64,000 nucleotides of DNA from Haloglomus litoreum. GTDB taxonomy: Archaea; Halobacteriota; Halobacteria; Halobacteriales; Haloarculaceae. Every line of letters begins with the position of its first letter. Positions within the stretch are counted from its first letter, which is position 1. The notes below the pieces were generated by a model. That model saw only the letters and a list, made by a program, of their open reading frames with translations. It ran no database searches and was not told the DNA's origin. Both the position numbers and the translations under genes were made by a program. The stretch spans positions 4,030,001 to 4,094,000 of the forward strand of contig NZ_CP119988.1 of assembly GCF_029338515.1 (NCBI RefSeq). The letters run 5' to 3'. This document shows positions 9,553 through 19,488 of this stretch, in pieces.

Positions 9553-10312
9553 CCCGTATCACCCCGTCGACGAGCTCGACGACGCGGTCGGCGAACTCGT
9601 TGACCAGCGGGTCGTGGGTGACGGTGACGACGGCGACCCCCTCCTCGCACACCTGCGCGAACTCCTCGAGGATGGTGGTGCCCGTCTCCTGGTCGAGGTT
9701 CCCCGTCGGCTCGTCCGCGAGGACGACCGCGGGTTCGTTGATGAGCGAGCGGGCGATGGCGACGCGCTGTTTCTGCCCGCCCGAGAGCTGCGTGGGCCGG
9801 TGGTCGAGCCGGTCACCCAGCCCGACCCGCTGCAGCAGGTCGACCGCCCGGCCCTCGGCCGCGGGGTCGCGCTGGTAGACGGTCGGCAGCGTGACGTTCT
9901 CGACCGCGGTGAGCGCGTCGATGAGGTAGAACTGCTGGAAGACGAAGCCGATGTACTCGCGGCGGGCGTCCGTGCGCTCGGCGTCGTCGTAGGTCGCGGC
10001 GTCGACCCCGTCGAGCAGGACCTCGCCCGAGGTGGGCGTGTCGAGCAGCCCCAGCATGTTCAGCATCGTCGACTTGCCGGACCCGGAAGGCCCGATGACG
10101 GAGACGAACTCGCCGCGCTCGACGGCGAAGTCGACGCCCTTCAGCGCCCGGACGGTCTCGGCGCCGGAGTCGTACGCCTTCACGACGTCCCGGAGTTCGA
10201 GCGGCGTGTCGGTGTCGCCCGCGAGCGTGGCGTCCGCGCCGCCCGTGGTGTCAACATCGCTCCCCCCGGCGGAATCGGGCGGTTCCGTCCCGCTCAGCCG
10301 GTCCCCCGTCAT
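9542..10312 (-). CDS. ABC transporter ATP-binding protein, MacB/LolD type
   Basis: This 256-residue ATPase has Walker [10 protein letters not shown], the signature [14 protein letters not shown], Walker [13 protein letters not shown] and the H-loop VTHD. The LolD/MacB-type DEPTGNLD sequence and length fit the permease partner. About 25 extra residues precede the usual start. ATG at 10312 overlaps the stop of the upstream secreted-protein gene (ATGA), so the three genes form a tight operon. Confidence 0.92.
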   Translation of the reverse strand: MTGDRLSGTEPPDSAGGSDVDTTGGADATLAGDTDTPLELRDVVKAYDSGAETVRALKGVDFAVERGEFVSVIGPSGSGKSTMLNMLGLLDTPTSGEVLLDGVDAATYDDAERTDARREYIGFVFQQFYLIDALTAVENVTLPTVYQRDPAAEGRAVDLLQRVGLGDRLDHRPTQLSGGQKQRVAIARSLINEPAVVLADEPTGNLDQETGTTILEEFAQVCEEGVAVVTVTHDPLVNEFADRVVELVDGVIRDVR

Positions 10313-11958
10313 CGCCGGCGGAGGTAGACGAGGGGTGCCCCGACGACCAGCAGCGCCACGGCGACGCCGAGGCCGGCCAGCGGCGCGACGCCGAGCGAGA
10401 GCAGGCCGCCGCGGTTGCGGGCGGGCGGGTCGAGGTCCTCGTCGAACGGGAGCGTCGCCGCCCGGGTGCGCTCCTCGCCGTCGACGACGTACGTCACCTG
10501 GACGGGGAGTTCGGTGGCGTTCTCGGCGTCCACGTCCGCCGTGAGTTCGAAGGGCGCGAACTCGCTCCCGTCGACGGTCCCCACGAAGTAGGTCCGGCCA
10601 GGGTACGCGGGCTCGACGAACTCGTTGCGCCCCATCCGCACGACCACGCCGTCGACCGGGGCGGTGCCGATGTTGCCGGCGTTGCCGCTGATGCGGAGGG
10701 TCCCGTCGTCGTCGAAGGCGAGCGAGACGTCCGTCACGCGGATGTCGCCGGCCGGCCGGCGGAACTCGAAGGTCCCGCGGGCGCGACCCTGGCGGGCACG
10801 GGCGTCGGCGTCGCGCACGTCGGCGTCGCGGGAGCCCGCGGGACCCGTCCCCGCGACGGTGTAGTTCGCCACCGCGACGACCGTCGCCGAGCCCTCGACA
10901 CCCGAGAGGTCGACCTCGACGGACCCGGTCTCGCCGGGGGCGAGGCGCCCGACGAACCCGCGGGGCAGCCGCTGGTCGCCCGCACGCGGCCGGACGACGA
11001 CGTTCTCCACCGGCACGTTGCCGAAGTTCGTCACCGCGACCTGCACGCGCTCGGAGGAGTCCTCGCCGGCGCCCTCGTCCTGCAGCGCGCCGCCACCACC
11101 GCCACCACCGCCGAGGCCGGCCGCGCCGCCGAGTAGCGACGCGATGTCGGCGTTCCCACCGCCCTCCTCCGGCGGCGGGACCCGTGAGACGGCGACGCCC
11201 ACGTCCTCGCGGAGCGGCGGCGCGTTCACCGTGACGCGGCGGCGGGTCACGTCGCGCTCGCCGGTCGACGTGGTGTAGGCCGCCGCGACGACGAGGGCCC
11301 CCTCGCCCCGCTCGGGCCGCATCGAGAGGTTGACGTCGGTCGTCGCACCCGCCGCCAGCGTCGGGACGACGGCGCGCTTACGGACCGCACGCGGGCCCTC
11401 GATGGTCACCTCGATGTCGCTGACAGCGTTCGCACTGGGGTTCGACACCGCGACGGTGACGCGGCTCTCGACGCCCGCCACCGGATCGGGAACGGTCACG
11501 TCCAGCTCCGGCGGCGCCTCTCGGACCACCAGCGTCACCGGGCGCTCGACGCGGACGGTCTCGTTGGCGGTCGAGGAGTTCGTGACGGCGACGAGGGTGA
11601 GGTCCTTCTGCCCGCGCTCGGCGAACGAGGTGACGAGGTCGACCGTGAGGCTGTCGCCCTGCGAGAGCGACCCCGGGCCCACCGCGCGGGCGAGCGTGGT
11701 CGAGTCGTCGCGCAGGAGGACGCGCTCGACCTCGGCGGTGGCGGCGCTGCCGGCCGAGAGCTGGACGGTCGCGGAGACGGTGACGGGCTCGCCCGTCGTC
11801 GGGGCGTCCGGCGAGACCGCCACGTCCGAGAACTGCAATCGGGCATCGGGGACGGCGGCGGCCGTGCCCAGCAGGGGCGCCACGGGTGCCAGTATCAGGA
11901 GGGCGACCAGCAGGACGAGCCCCGCACGGGGGAGCGAAATCGCGGGCGGGCGGCGCAT
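10309..11958 (-). CDS. Secreted CARDB-repeat (COG1361-like) membrane-anchored protein
   Basis: The 549-residue protein has a Sec signal peptide (about 10-36), several Ig-like domains of the CARDB/COG1361 type (for example VTVAVSNPSANAVSDIEVTI and VAVTNFGNVPVENVVVRP), a glycine run near 275-290, and a C-terminal anchor helix followed by YLRRR. It is the first gene of the ABC operon. In archaea such proteins commonly sit beside MacB-like transporters and may be the extracytoplasmic partner. A TATA-like CTTTTGCG lies about 30 nt before the ATG at 11958. Confidence 0.8.
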   Translation of the reverse strand: MRRPPAISLPRAGLVLLVALLILAPVAPLLGTAAAVPDARLQFSDVAVSPDAPTTGEPVTVSATVQLSAGSAATAEVERVLLRDDSTTLARAVGPGSLSQGDSLTVDLVTSFAERGQKDLTLVAVTNSSTANETVRVERPVTLVVREAPPELDVTVPDPVAGVESRVTVAVSNPSANAVSDIEVTIEGPRAVRKRAVVPTLAAGATTDVNLSMRPERGEGALVVAAAYTTSTGERDVTRRRVTVNAPPLREDVGVAVSRVPPPEEGGGNADIASLLGGAAGLGGGGGGGGALQDEGAGEDSSERVQVAVTNFGNVPVENVVVRPRAGDQRLPRGFVGRLAPGETGSVEVDLSGVEGSATVVAVANYTVAGTGPAGSRDADVRDADARARQGRARGTFEFRRPAGDIRVTDVSLAFDDDGTLRISGNAGNIGTAPVDGVVVRMGRNEFVEPAYPGRTYFVGTVDGSEFAPFELTADVDAENATELPVQVTYVVDGEERTRAATLPFDEDLDPPARNRGGLLSLGVAPLAGLGVAVALLVVGAPLVYLRRR

Positions 11959-12108
11959 TCGATTGTCACGCCTAGGGGTCGGACGCGCAAAAGGGTTCGC
12001 GTGGGGGTGTCGGCGCGTTCGACCGACTGCACGTGCGCGTGGAGCCGACCCGCGGTCCGGACTGCCGCGGGGACAACGACCATCCCCCATCCGCCCGTGC
12101 CGCACGAT

Positions 12109-12795
12109 ATGAACGTACTCATCACGGGAGCCAGCCGTGGCATCGGCGCCGCCGTCGCCCGTCGGTTCGGCGAGGACGGGGCTCACGTCGCGCTGTGTGC
12201 CCGCGACGAGGAGCCGCTCCACGCGGTGGCCGCCGACGTCGTGGAGGCTGGCGGCGAGGCGACGACCCAGCGCGCCGACGTGCGCGACGAGTTCGACATC
12301 GAGCGCTTCACCGAGACCGCCGCCCGCGAGGGGGGCCCCATCGACCTCGTGGTCGCGAACGCCGGCGTCTACCACGGCGACCCCGGGGAGACGCCGCTCG
12401 CCGACGAGTCGTACGCCGCGTTCGACGAGCACATCCGGACGAACGGCCGGGGCGTCTTCGCCACGGTCCGGGAGTCCGTCCCCCACCTCGCCGACGACGC
12501 GCGGGTGCTGGTCCCCTCGGGGAGCATCGCCCGGGACGCCAAACCCGGCTTCGGGAGCTACGCGGTCTCGAAGGCGCTGGCGGAGGCCATCGCCCGCCAG
12601 TTCGCCACCGACCTCGACACCCCCGTCGGCGTCGTCGACCCCGGACAGGTCTCGACGGAGCTCACGGGCGAGGGACCCGGCCGCGACCCGGCGGAGGTGG
12701 CCGACCTGTTCCACTGGGCCGCGACCGAGGCGCCGGCCGAGGATCTGAACGGCGGCGTCCTGGACCTGCGGGCGTGGAAGCAGGCGACGCGGTGA
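12109..12795 (+). CDS. Short-chain dehydrogenase/reductase
   Basis: The 228 residues form a classical SDR. TGASRGIG at 6-13 binds NAD(P), the NAG motif appears in VVANAGVY, and the catalytic Ser plus YAVSK tyrosine/lysine pair are intact. The substrate cannot be inferred. The ATG at 12109 places the Rossmann strand MNVLITGAS directly at the N terminus, as expected. It diverges from the ABC operon and has no obvious partner gene. Confidence 0.85.
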   Translation: MNVLITGASRGIGAAVARRFGEDGAHVALCARDEEPLHAVAADVVEAGGEATTQRADVRDEFDIERFTETAAREGGPIDLVVANAGVYHGDPGETPLADESYAAFDEHIRTNGRGVFATVRESVPHLADDARVLVPSGSIARDAKPGFGSYAVSKALAEAIARQFATDLDTPVGVVDPGQVSTELTGEGPGRDPAEVADLFHWAATEAPAEDLNGGVLDLRAWKQATR

Positions 12796-12948
12796 GGCCG
12801 ACGCGCTGAGGCGCCCCCGTAGCACGCCGCGCAGAGTCCCACCCTCCCCTCGTCCACAGCCGCTAGCAGCAGCGCTCGCCCGTATTATTAACTCAAGAGG
12901 CCTCGTTCCGATAGTTCTATTAACGGAGCGCCAAGAGTTGTTATCAAC

Positions 12949-13830
12949 ATGAGCGCGGAGACCCGGACGGACGGTGACGAATCGACGGCGGTGGGCGGCC
13001 TCGGCGGGGTGTCGGCGGTCGGCGCCGCGGCGGTCGTGGGGCTGCTCGCGGTCTCCGCGCTGGCGGTCACCGCGGAACTGTGGAAGCTCCTCATCATCGG
13101 CTGGGTCGCGTTCGTCGCGATGGCCGGCGCCGCGCTCCTCGGTAATCGGGCCGCCCGGACCCGCGACGCGTTCGGCCTGGTGTGGGGCTACGGTCTCGCC
13201 GCGGGTGCGATGGTCACCTCCGCCGCCGTCTTCCTCCTGCCGCAGGCGTTCGGCCTCGGCGGGCAGATCGGCGGCTTCGGCGTCGCCGCGGGGCTGCTGG
13301 CGGGCTACGCCTCCCACACCGCCAGCCACCGCCTCGCGCACATCGACGGCGTGAACTCCTCGGCCGTCGAGCTCACCGCACACTCGCTGGCCGCGGGCCT
13401 CATCATCGGCGTCATCTACGCCGCGCTTCCGGACCCCGGCCTCCTGCTGGGACTGGCCATCGTCTCGCACAAGGGGCCGGCGGGCTACGCCGCGGCCCGC
13501 CGCCTGCGCCACGAGGGGCAGCGCATCTCGCTGCTGCTCCTCCCGGCGGCGGGCGTCGCCCTCGCCGCGATTCCGGTCGCCGCCATCCAGCCGCCGCTGT
13601 CGGCGAACGTGAGTGCGGCGGTGTTCGGCTTCGCCGCCGGCATCTTCCTCCACCTCGCGATGGACTTCCTGCCCGAGTGCGAACTCGGCGGGGAGGTCGG
13701 GCAGGTCGCGGAACTGGGGGACATGGACGGCGAGGCCCACCACCTGCTGGACCGACTCCGACTGCACGCCGTCGGGAGCACGGCGCTGGGCGCGCTGGCC
13801 GTCTTCGGTGCGTGGCTCGTTATCGCGTAA
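12949..13830 (+). CDS. ZIP-like family membrane transporter, divergent
   Basis: The 293-residue protein has about eight hydrophobic helices and a layout resembling ZIP metal transporters. Histidine-rich spots include GYASHTASHRLAH, ELTAHSLAAGL and VSHKGPAGYA, at positions where canonical ZIPs carry HNxPEG-type metal ligands. The usual glutamates are absent, so the transported ion or even transport itself is uncertain. A CTATTAAC box centred at 12921 is 28 nt from the ATG, which suggests a leaderless mRNA. Confidence 0.65.
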   Translation: MSAETRTDGDESTAVGGLGGVSAVGAAAVVGLLAVSALAVTAELWKLLIIGWVAFVAMAGAALLGNRAARTRDAFGLVWGYGLAAGAMVTSAAVFLLPQAFGLGGQIGGFGVAAGLLAGYASHTASHRLAHIDGVNSSAVELTAHSLAAGLIIGVIYAALPDPGLLLGLAIVSHKGPAGYAAARRLRHEGQRISLLLLPAAGVALAAIPVAAIQPPLSANVSAAVFGFAAGIFLHLAMDFLPECELGGEVGQVAELGDMDGEAHHLLDRLRLHAVGSTALGALAVFGAWLVIA

Positions 13831-13922
13831 TATTGAATATATCCCGTATAATTTTGATGTTATTAGATAATTTCCCGCATTGATTTCTTATACCCCAACT
13901 GACACGGCAGAGGACAACCAGG

Positions 13923-14038
13923 AAGCCCCCGCGGGCTCGACGTTCCGGGGCTCGCTGCGGTCCTCGGGTTCGCTTCGCTCACCCTGCGGTCCTTGCTTCG
14001 CCCGGGAACGGTCGAGCCCGCGGCCCCTTCCATTCCCA
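13923..14038 (-). repeat. Hairpin-bounded intergenic repeat, copy B (reversed)
   Basis: Read on the minus strand it runs from GGGAATGGAAGGGGCC to GGGGGCTTC and has the same order of elements as copy C: stem arm, CCCGGGCGA, GGACCGCAG, GAGCGAAGCGA, GAGGACCGCAGCGAGCCC, stem arm. The stem is CCGCGGGCTCGAC with its exact complement, against CCGGCCGCTCGAC in copy C. Confidence 0.65.
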
Positions 14039-14314
14039 CCCGTATCGGTTGCCGAAGCTCGCGGTGCCCCTGCCCTTCCCCGCGTCGCGCGGCACTCGGG
14101 CCGTCCGGCCCTCGGCACGCGCTCCCGGCCGGGTGGCGGTTGGTCGGCCGGCCGGTTCCGGGACCAGGAAGCGCGCGGGCGCCACCCGCGGTGAACCCCG
14201 AGGCCTTCGGCCGAGGGGGTGAACCGCTCCCGGCGCCCGCGCGGGGAGGTGTGGGGGCACCCTGCTCGGCCGGAACCACCACGCGCGAACGCTCGGTGGA
14301 ACGGGCAACAGGGC
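14039..14314. other. Structured GC-rich core between inverted repeat copies
   Basis: It contains a perfect 11-bp inverted pair, GCGCGGGCGCC and GGCGCCCGCGC, enclosing two direct copies of GGTGAACC and a central GAGGCCTTCGGCCGAGG hairpin. A separate GGTCGGCCGGCCGG palindrome also occurs. The nested symmetry suggests a folded RNA or a recombination substrate; neither can be confirmed by eye. Confidence 0.4.
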
Positions 14315-14431
14315 GGGACTGAAAGGGGCCGGCCGCTCGACCTGTCCCGGGCGACGTAAGGACCGCAGGCCGAGCGAAGCGAGGCCGAGGACCGCAGCGA
14401 GCCCCGGACAGTCGAGCGGCCGGGGGCTTTC
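14315..14431 (+). repeat. Hairpin-bounded intergenic repeat, copy C
   Basis: It begins GGGACTGAAAGGGG and ends GGGGGCTTTC. The 13-bp arms CCGGCCGCTCGAC and GTCGAGCGGCCGG enclose a segment rich in CGAGCGAAGCGAG-type words. It matches copy B in inverted orientation and copy A at both ends. Confidence 0.65.
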
Positions 14432-14579
14432 TATCCAGCCCCATCACCGTCGTGTCACACATCCGAGCCGTCGAGAGAGTCTCATCCGACTCCACCGTCT
14501 CATTCGTCCCCACGTTCGTCATCAAGAGTGTTCTGCCCCCACCAACACGTTGACGAGACTCCCGCGAGCCACCCGTAGT

Positions 14580-15068
14580 ATGACGCTGGCAGCCGACACG
14601 CGCGAGGCCGTCGACGCGCGGCCGTTCCTCCACGCCGCGCTCCAGGCGGGCGTGGTCAACTACACCGCGGCGGCGCGCTACCTCGACGTGGGCGACGGGA
14701 GCGACGAGGACCACGAGGCCGTCGCCGCCGCGCTCCGGCGCTACGCGGACGAACTCGGGGAGTACGAGCCCACCACCGCCGGGACGAGCGCCCGCGTGGA
14801 GATGCGCTCGGGCGTCGGCCCCACGGACGACCGGGGCGACGCCGTCCTCGCGGTCGGCGGGACCATCCTCGCGCCGACGGGCGGCGACGACACGGCCATC
14901 GTCGCGACCGGCGACCACGACCCGACGCAGCTGGCGGCCGTCCTCGACCGCCTCCGCATCGACGACATCGACGTGCACGCGGCCGGCGCGACCGACGAGA
15001 CGGTGGTCGTCGTGGTTCCGCGGCGCGACGGCCCGACGGCGCTGCGCGTGGTCGAAGAGACGCTGTAA
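14580..15068 (+). CDS. Conserved hypothetical protein upstream of cysS
   Basis: The 162-residue acidic protein has no signal peptide or membrane helix. An N-terminal helical part (TREAVDARPFLHAALQAGVV) is followed by a compact alpha/beta part. Alternating strands such as VLAVGGTILAP and ETVVVVVPR suggest an ACT-like or ferredoxin-like fold. It lies 73 nt before cysS on the same strand, and I recall a similar neighbour in other haloarchaea. Function unknown. The ATG at 14580 is preferred to an upstream basic extension. Confidence 0.7.
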   Translation: MTLAADTREAVDARPFLHAALQAGVVNYTAAARYLDVGDGSDEDHEAVAAALRRYADELGEYEPTTAGTSARVEMRSGVGPTDDRGDAVLAVGGTILAPTGGDDTAIVATGDHDPTQLAAVLDRLRIDDIDVHAAGATDETVVVVVPRRDGPTALRVVEETL

Positions 15069-15141
15069 CCCGGCGCGCGAGCGACGCCGACGGTCCACGG
15101 CGACCGCATCGTTGAAATCCCGACCCCGGCTACGCCCGCCC

Positions 15142-16641
<1,500 letters not shown>

Positions 16642-16735
16642 TCGTCCACACCGAGGGAGAGGCTGACCGTCCGTTCGGCACGCTGACGGGGCCATGCCAC
16701 CGGACTTATCCCCGACAATCGAGAATCGACGGCCG

Positions 16736-17467
16736 ATGACACGACGTGCTGTCGCCGCGTTGCTCGTGCTACTGACCATCACGGCCGGCTGTTCGTTCCT
16801 CTCGGGGGCGACCACCTTCACCGCCGAGCGGGGGACCGTCTCCGAGTCGGCCCAGTCCGAGACGGACTACTCGCTGACGAACGAGAACACGACGACCGTC
16901 ACCCGGAGCTTCGCCGGACAGGAGGTCGAGGTGAACAACCAGCTCACCGAGTACTCGCGCTCGACCAGCCTGCCGGTGTTCGGCGACCAGGAGGTCGCCC
17001 GGTTCAGCGTCTTCACGACGCCGGCCGTCGAGGTCGCCGGCCAGGGGCCGTTCAACCCGGTCTCCAACCTGAACAACACGGAGCTGGCGCTCCGGCTCCA
17101 GGCCCAGTACGGCACCATCGACAACGTCCAGTTCGAGGAGAACCGGACGGAGACGATGCTCGGCGACGAGGTGACCGTCGGCAAGTTCAGCGCCGACGCC
17201 CGGACCTCCCAGGGGACCGACACCGAGGTGTTCATGCACATCGCACAGACGCGGAGCGGCGACGACTTCGTCATCGCCATCGCCGTCTACCCGACGCAGC
17301 TCGACGGCGAGCAGGAGAACGTCGACACGCTCCTGAACGGCGTCCAGCACCCCGGCAGCAGCGATAGCGGCTCGGACGGCGGTGACGCCACCCCGACGAG
17401 CGGTGACAGTGGCAGCGACGGCGGCGCGACGCCGACCGCCACCTCCACGGACGACGGCGTCGTCTGA
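16736..17467 (+). CDS. Predicted lipoprotein of the DUF6517 type
   Basis: The 243 residues start with a Sec-type lipoprotein signal ending in ITAGC (Cys19). A globular, Thr/Asn-rich domain (about 30-205) follows, with many potential N-glycosylation sites (NNT, NTT, NRT). The C-terminal 40 residues are low-complexity Ser/Gly/Asp/Thr. It resembles a haloarchaeal lipoprotein family of unknown function. CTTATC at 16704-16709 is 29 nt before the ATG, which fits a leaderless start. Confidence 0.75.
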   Translation: MTRRAVAALLVLLTITAGCSFLSGATTFTAERGTVSESAQSETDYSLTNENTTTVTRSFAGQEVEVNNQLTEYSRSTSLPVFGDQEVARFSVFTTPAVEVAGQGPFNPVSNLNNTELALRLQAQYGTIDNVQFEENRTETMLGDEVTVGKFSADARTSQGTDTEVFMHIAQTRSGDDFVIAIAVYPTQLDGEQENVDTLLNGVQHPGSSDSGSDGGDATPTSGDSGSDGGATPTATSTDDGVV

Positions 17468-17527
17468 GGCCCGGCCGCTCGAGGGCTGCGCGGCAACGCT
17501 TTTCTTCCCGCCGCCTGCGTGAGGGGT

Positions 17528-17806
17528 ATGGCCGACACCGTCACGCTGGCCGGCGGGGGGCTGACCCTCCTTTCGACGGCCGGGTACGCGGTGGCGACCG
17601 TAGCACCGTACCCCGGACGGGCCATCACGCTCCCGGGGATGATGGTCGGGTTGACGCTGCTGGCCGTCGGGCTCGCGGCCGACCACGACATCACCGCGAC
17701 AGCATCGGAGGCGGCGGCAGCCGCCGAGACAGCATCGGAGGCGGCGGCAGCCGCCGAGACGGCATCGGAGCCGAGCGAGGGGAACGACGGCGCGGAGGCC
17801 CGCTGA
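17528..17806 (+). CDS. Small membrane protein with Ala/Glu tandem-repeat tail
   Basis: The 92-residue protein has two hydrophobic helices (about 5-28 and 33-52) and a cytoplasmic-looking tail. The tail is built from a 10-residue repeat TASEAAAAAE, encoded by the exact 30-bp tandem repeat at 17701-17770. Its TGA overlaps the corA ATG by one base, so the two genes are translated as a unit. A role in magnesium transport is possible only by position. Confidence 0.65.
   Translation: MADTVTLAGGGLTLLSTAGYAVATVAPYPGRAITLPGMMVGLTLLAVGLAADHDITATASEAAAAAETASEAAAAAETASEPSEGNDGAEAR
17701..17770 (+). repeat. 30-bp tandem repeat inside a coding region
   Basis: Two identical 30-bp units (17701-17730 and 17731-17760, each starting AGCATCGGAGGCGGCGGCAG) are followed by ten bases of a third with one change. 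The period is in frame and encodes ten residues per unit. Confidence 0.9.
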
Positions 17807-18792
17807 TGCTGGATGCCGTCGTCTACGACCGGGACCACGGCGTCCGGGAGTTCGACGCCGCCGCCTCGCTCGACGCGGCCCGCGACGCCGACGGGACGAC
17901 GTGGGTCCGGGCCCACGAGACCGACCGCGAGACGTTCGACCGCGTCGCCGAGGTCTTCGGCATCCACGCCCTGGCCGTCGAGGACGTCGTGAACAACGTC
18001 CAGCCGAAGGCCGAGGAGTTCCAGAACTACACGTTCTGCCTGGTGAAAGCGACCGCACTCCTGCGCGACGACGCGGAGACGCCCGCGTTCGACGAGGTCG
18101 TCCGGGACGACCCCGTCGGCGTCTTCTTCGGCGACGACTGGGTCGTGACGATGTCGACCGCGCGACTGCCCTCCGTCGACCGGGTCCGGCAGGCCGTCGC
18201 CCGCGAGGACGAGCGCCTGCTCCAGCGCGGCCCGGACTTCACCGCGTACCGCGTCCTCGACGTGGTCGTCGACGGCTACTTCGACGTGCTGGACGACATC
18301 GAGGCCAGCATCGAGGACCTGGAGGAACTCGTCCTCGTCACGACGGACATCGAGGTGCTCGAGCGGGTGAACGGGCTCCGGCGTGAGCTGCTGGCGTTCC
18401 GGAAACTGGCGTGGCCCGCCCGCGACGCCGTCGGGGTCCTGGCCCGGGGCGACCCCGACCAGGTCGCCCCGGAGACGGAGAAGTACTTCCGCGACGTCGC
18501 CGACCACCTCGTGCAGGTGGTCGACCTCGTCGAGACCTACCGCGAACTGGTCCGGGGCTCGCGGGACATCTACCTCAACACGCTCTCCCAATCCACCAAC
18601 GAGGTGATGAAGCGGCTCACGGTCGTCGCGGTCATCTTCCTCCCGCTCACCTTCTTCGCGGGACTGTTCGGGATGAACTTCGAGACGATGCCGGAACTCG
18701 GGTGGCCGTACGCCTACCACGCCGCGCTGTTCGGGATGGCGGCCGTCGCGGCCGTGCTGGCGCTGTACTTCAACGAGCAGGGCTACCTGTGA
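17806..18792 (+). CDS. corA: CorA family magnesium transporter
   Basis: The 328 residues match CorA. A long cytoplasmic alpha/beta funnel domain (1-265) is followed by two C-terminal helices. The first helix ends in the diagnostic GMN selectivity motif (FGMNFETMPE), and the second is followed by a short tail ending in EQGYL. CorA pentamers carry Mg2+ or Co2+ across the membrane. The ATG sits in TGATG with the preceding small membrane protein gene. Confidence 0.92.
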   Translation: MLDAVVYDRDHGVREFDAAASLDAARDADGTTWVRAHETDRETFDRVAEVFGIHALAVEDVVNNVQPKAEEFQNYTFCLVKATALLRDDAETPAFDEVVRDDPVGVFFGDDWVVTMSTARLPSVDRVRQAVAREDERLLQRGPDFTAYRVLDVVVDGYFDVLDDIEASIEDLEELVLVTTDIEVLERVNGLRRELLAFRKLAWPARDAVGVLARGDPDQVAPETEKYFRDVADHLVQVVDLVETYRELVRGSRDIYLNTLSQSTNEVMKRLTVVAVIFLPLTFFAGLFGMNFETMPELGWPYAYHAALFGMAAVAAVLALYFNEQGYL

Positions 18793-18861
18793 GGATGGAT
18801 CGGGCGGCCGCCGGCCGCCGCGACACGGCAGGTTCAGGTGGCTGGCGTCGAATCTCCAGTC

Positions 18862-19200
18862 ATGAGCGACGACGACGGGTACGTCCACGACCCGACCGCC
18901 TTCCACGAGGACGCCGACGCGGGCGACGGGGCGGACCCCGAGGCCGACGCGACGGGCGATACGGCTCCCGGCGACATCCCGCGCGGCGACGCCCGCGAGT
19001 TCGACTGGCGCGGGTGGACGCTGGTCGTCGCCATCCTGTTCGCGTTCGTCGTCATCCCGGCCATGCTCTATTTCCTCCCGCGCGCGCAGGGATTCGTCGC
19101 CTCGCTCGGCCTCTCGCTGCGGGACGCCTTCCTCGTCCTGCCGCTGCTGCCGGCGCTCGTCCTCGGGGCGCTCGCGGTGTGGGCGACGACACGCCCCTGA
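18862..19200 (+). CDS. Small two-helix membrane protein
   Basis: The 112-residue protein has a very acidic N-terminal half (about 1-45, Asp-rich) and two hydrophobic helices (about 50-72 and 85-108). It resembles small haloarchaeal envelope proteins with no assigned role. The ATG at 18862 is preferred because the in-frame upstream codons read as leader. It lies 69 nt after corA on the same strand and converges with the next pair. Confidence 0.65.
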   Translation: MSDDDGYVHDPTAFHEDADAGDGADPEADATGDTAPGDIPRGDAREFDWRGWTLVVAILFAFVVIPAMLYFLPRAQGFVASLGLSLRDAFLVLPLLPALVLGALAVWATTRP

Positions 19201-19206
19201 CCGGCG

Positions 19207-19488
19207 TCACTCGGTGAGTTCGGCCGCCAACTGCTTCGCCGCCCGGACGTGCTCGTCGGCGGTCTCGTCACCCGTTCCCTCGACGTTGGAGAGGAGGTCG
19301 ACCACCTCGCCGAGCCGCTCGCGCGCGACCGCCGGGTCCTCGATGTGGCGGGCGTCCGCGGCGACGGCCTCGGCCTCCCCGAGCCAGCGGCTCGCGGTGC
19401 GCTCGACGGGCCGCTCGGCCGTGGCCGCGAGGTGTTCGTGGAGCGATTCGAGCGCCTCGCGGTCGAGGGCGTCGGCGTCGTCGCTCAC
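19207..19488 (-). CDS. Small acidic helical protein coupled to the MaoC gene
   Basis: The 93-residue protein is predicted to be all-helical, with heptad-like spacing of Leu/Val. No family is firmly recognised. The GTG start at 19488 is chosen because it forms a GTGA overlap with the MaoC stop, the usual coupling arrangement. An ATG further upstream would overlap the MaoC gene by 40 nt and encode a Gly/Pro-rich leader. Confidence 0.65.
   Translation of the reverse strand: MSDDADALDREALESLHEHLAATAERPVERTASRWLGEAEAVAADARHIEDPAVARERLGEVVDLLSNVEGTGDETADEHVRAAKQLAAELTE

Larger units (their letters stand above)
13831..14579. other. 750-bp gene-free region with two inverted repeat copies and a structured core
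   Basis: The first 70 bp are AT-rich and follow the ZIP-like gene. Next come a reversed repeat copy (13923-14038), a very GC-rich core (14039-14314) with internal inverted repeats, and a forward copy (14315-14431). The last 150 bp lead to the next gene. No acidic, halophile-like coding frame is visible on either strand. Confidence 0.6.

Noticed and set aside
11959-13767. Upstream in-frame extension of the CARDB-type protein
   Set aside because: The extension is antisense to the SDR and ZIP-like genes and would bury the signal peptide in the middle of the protein.
13923-14431. CRISPR-like array or RNase P/SRP RNA
   Set aside because: Only two unequal inverted copies occur, with no regular spacers, and the conserved RNase P (GAGGAAAGTCC, ACAGAA) and SRP helix 8 words are absent.
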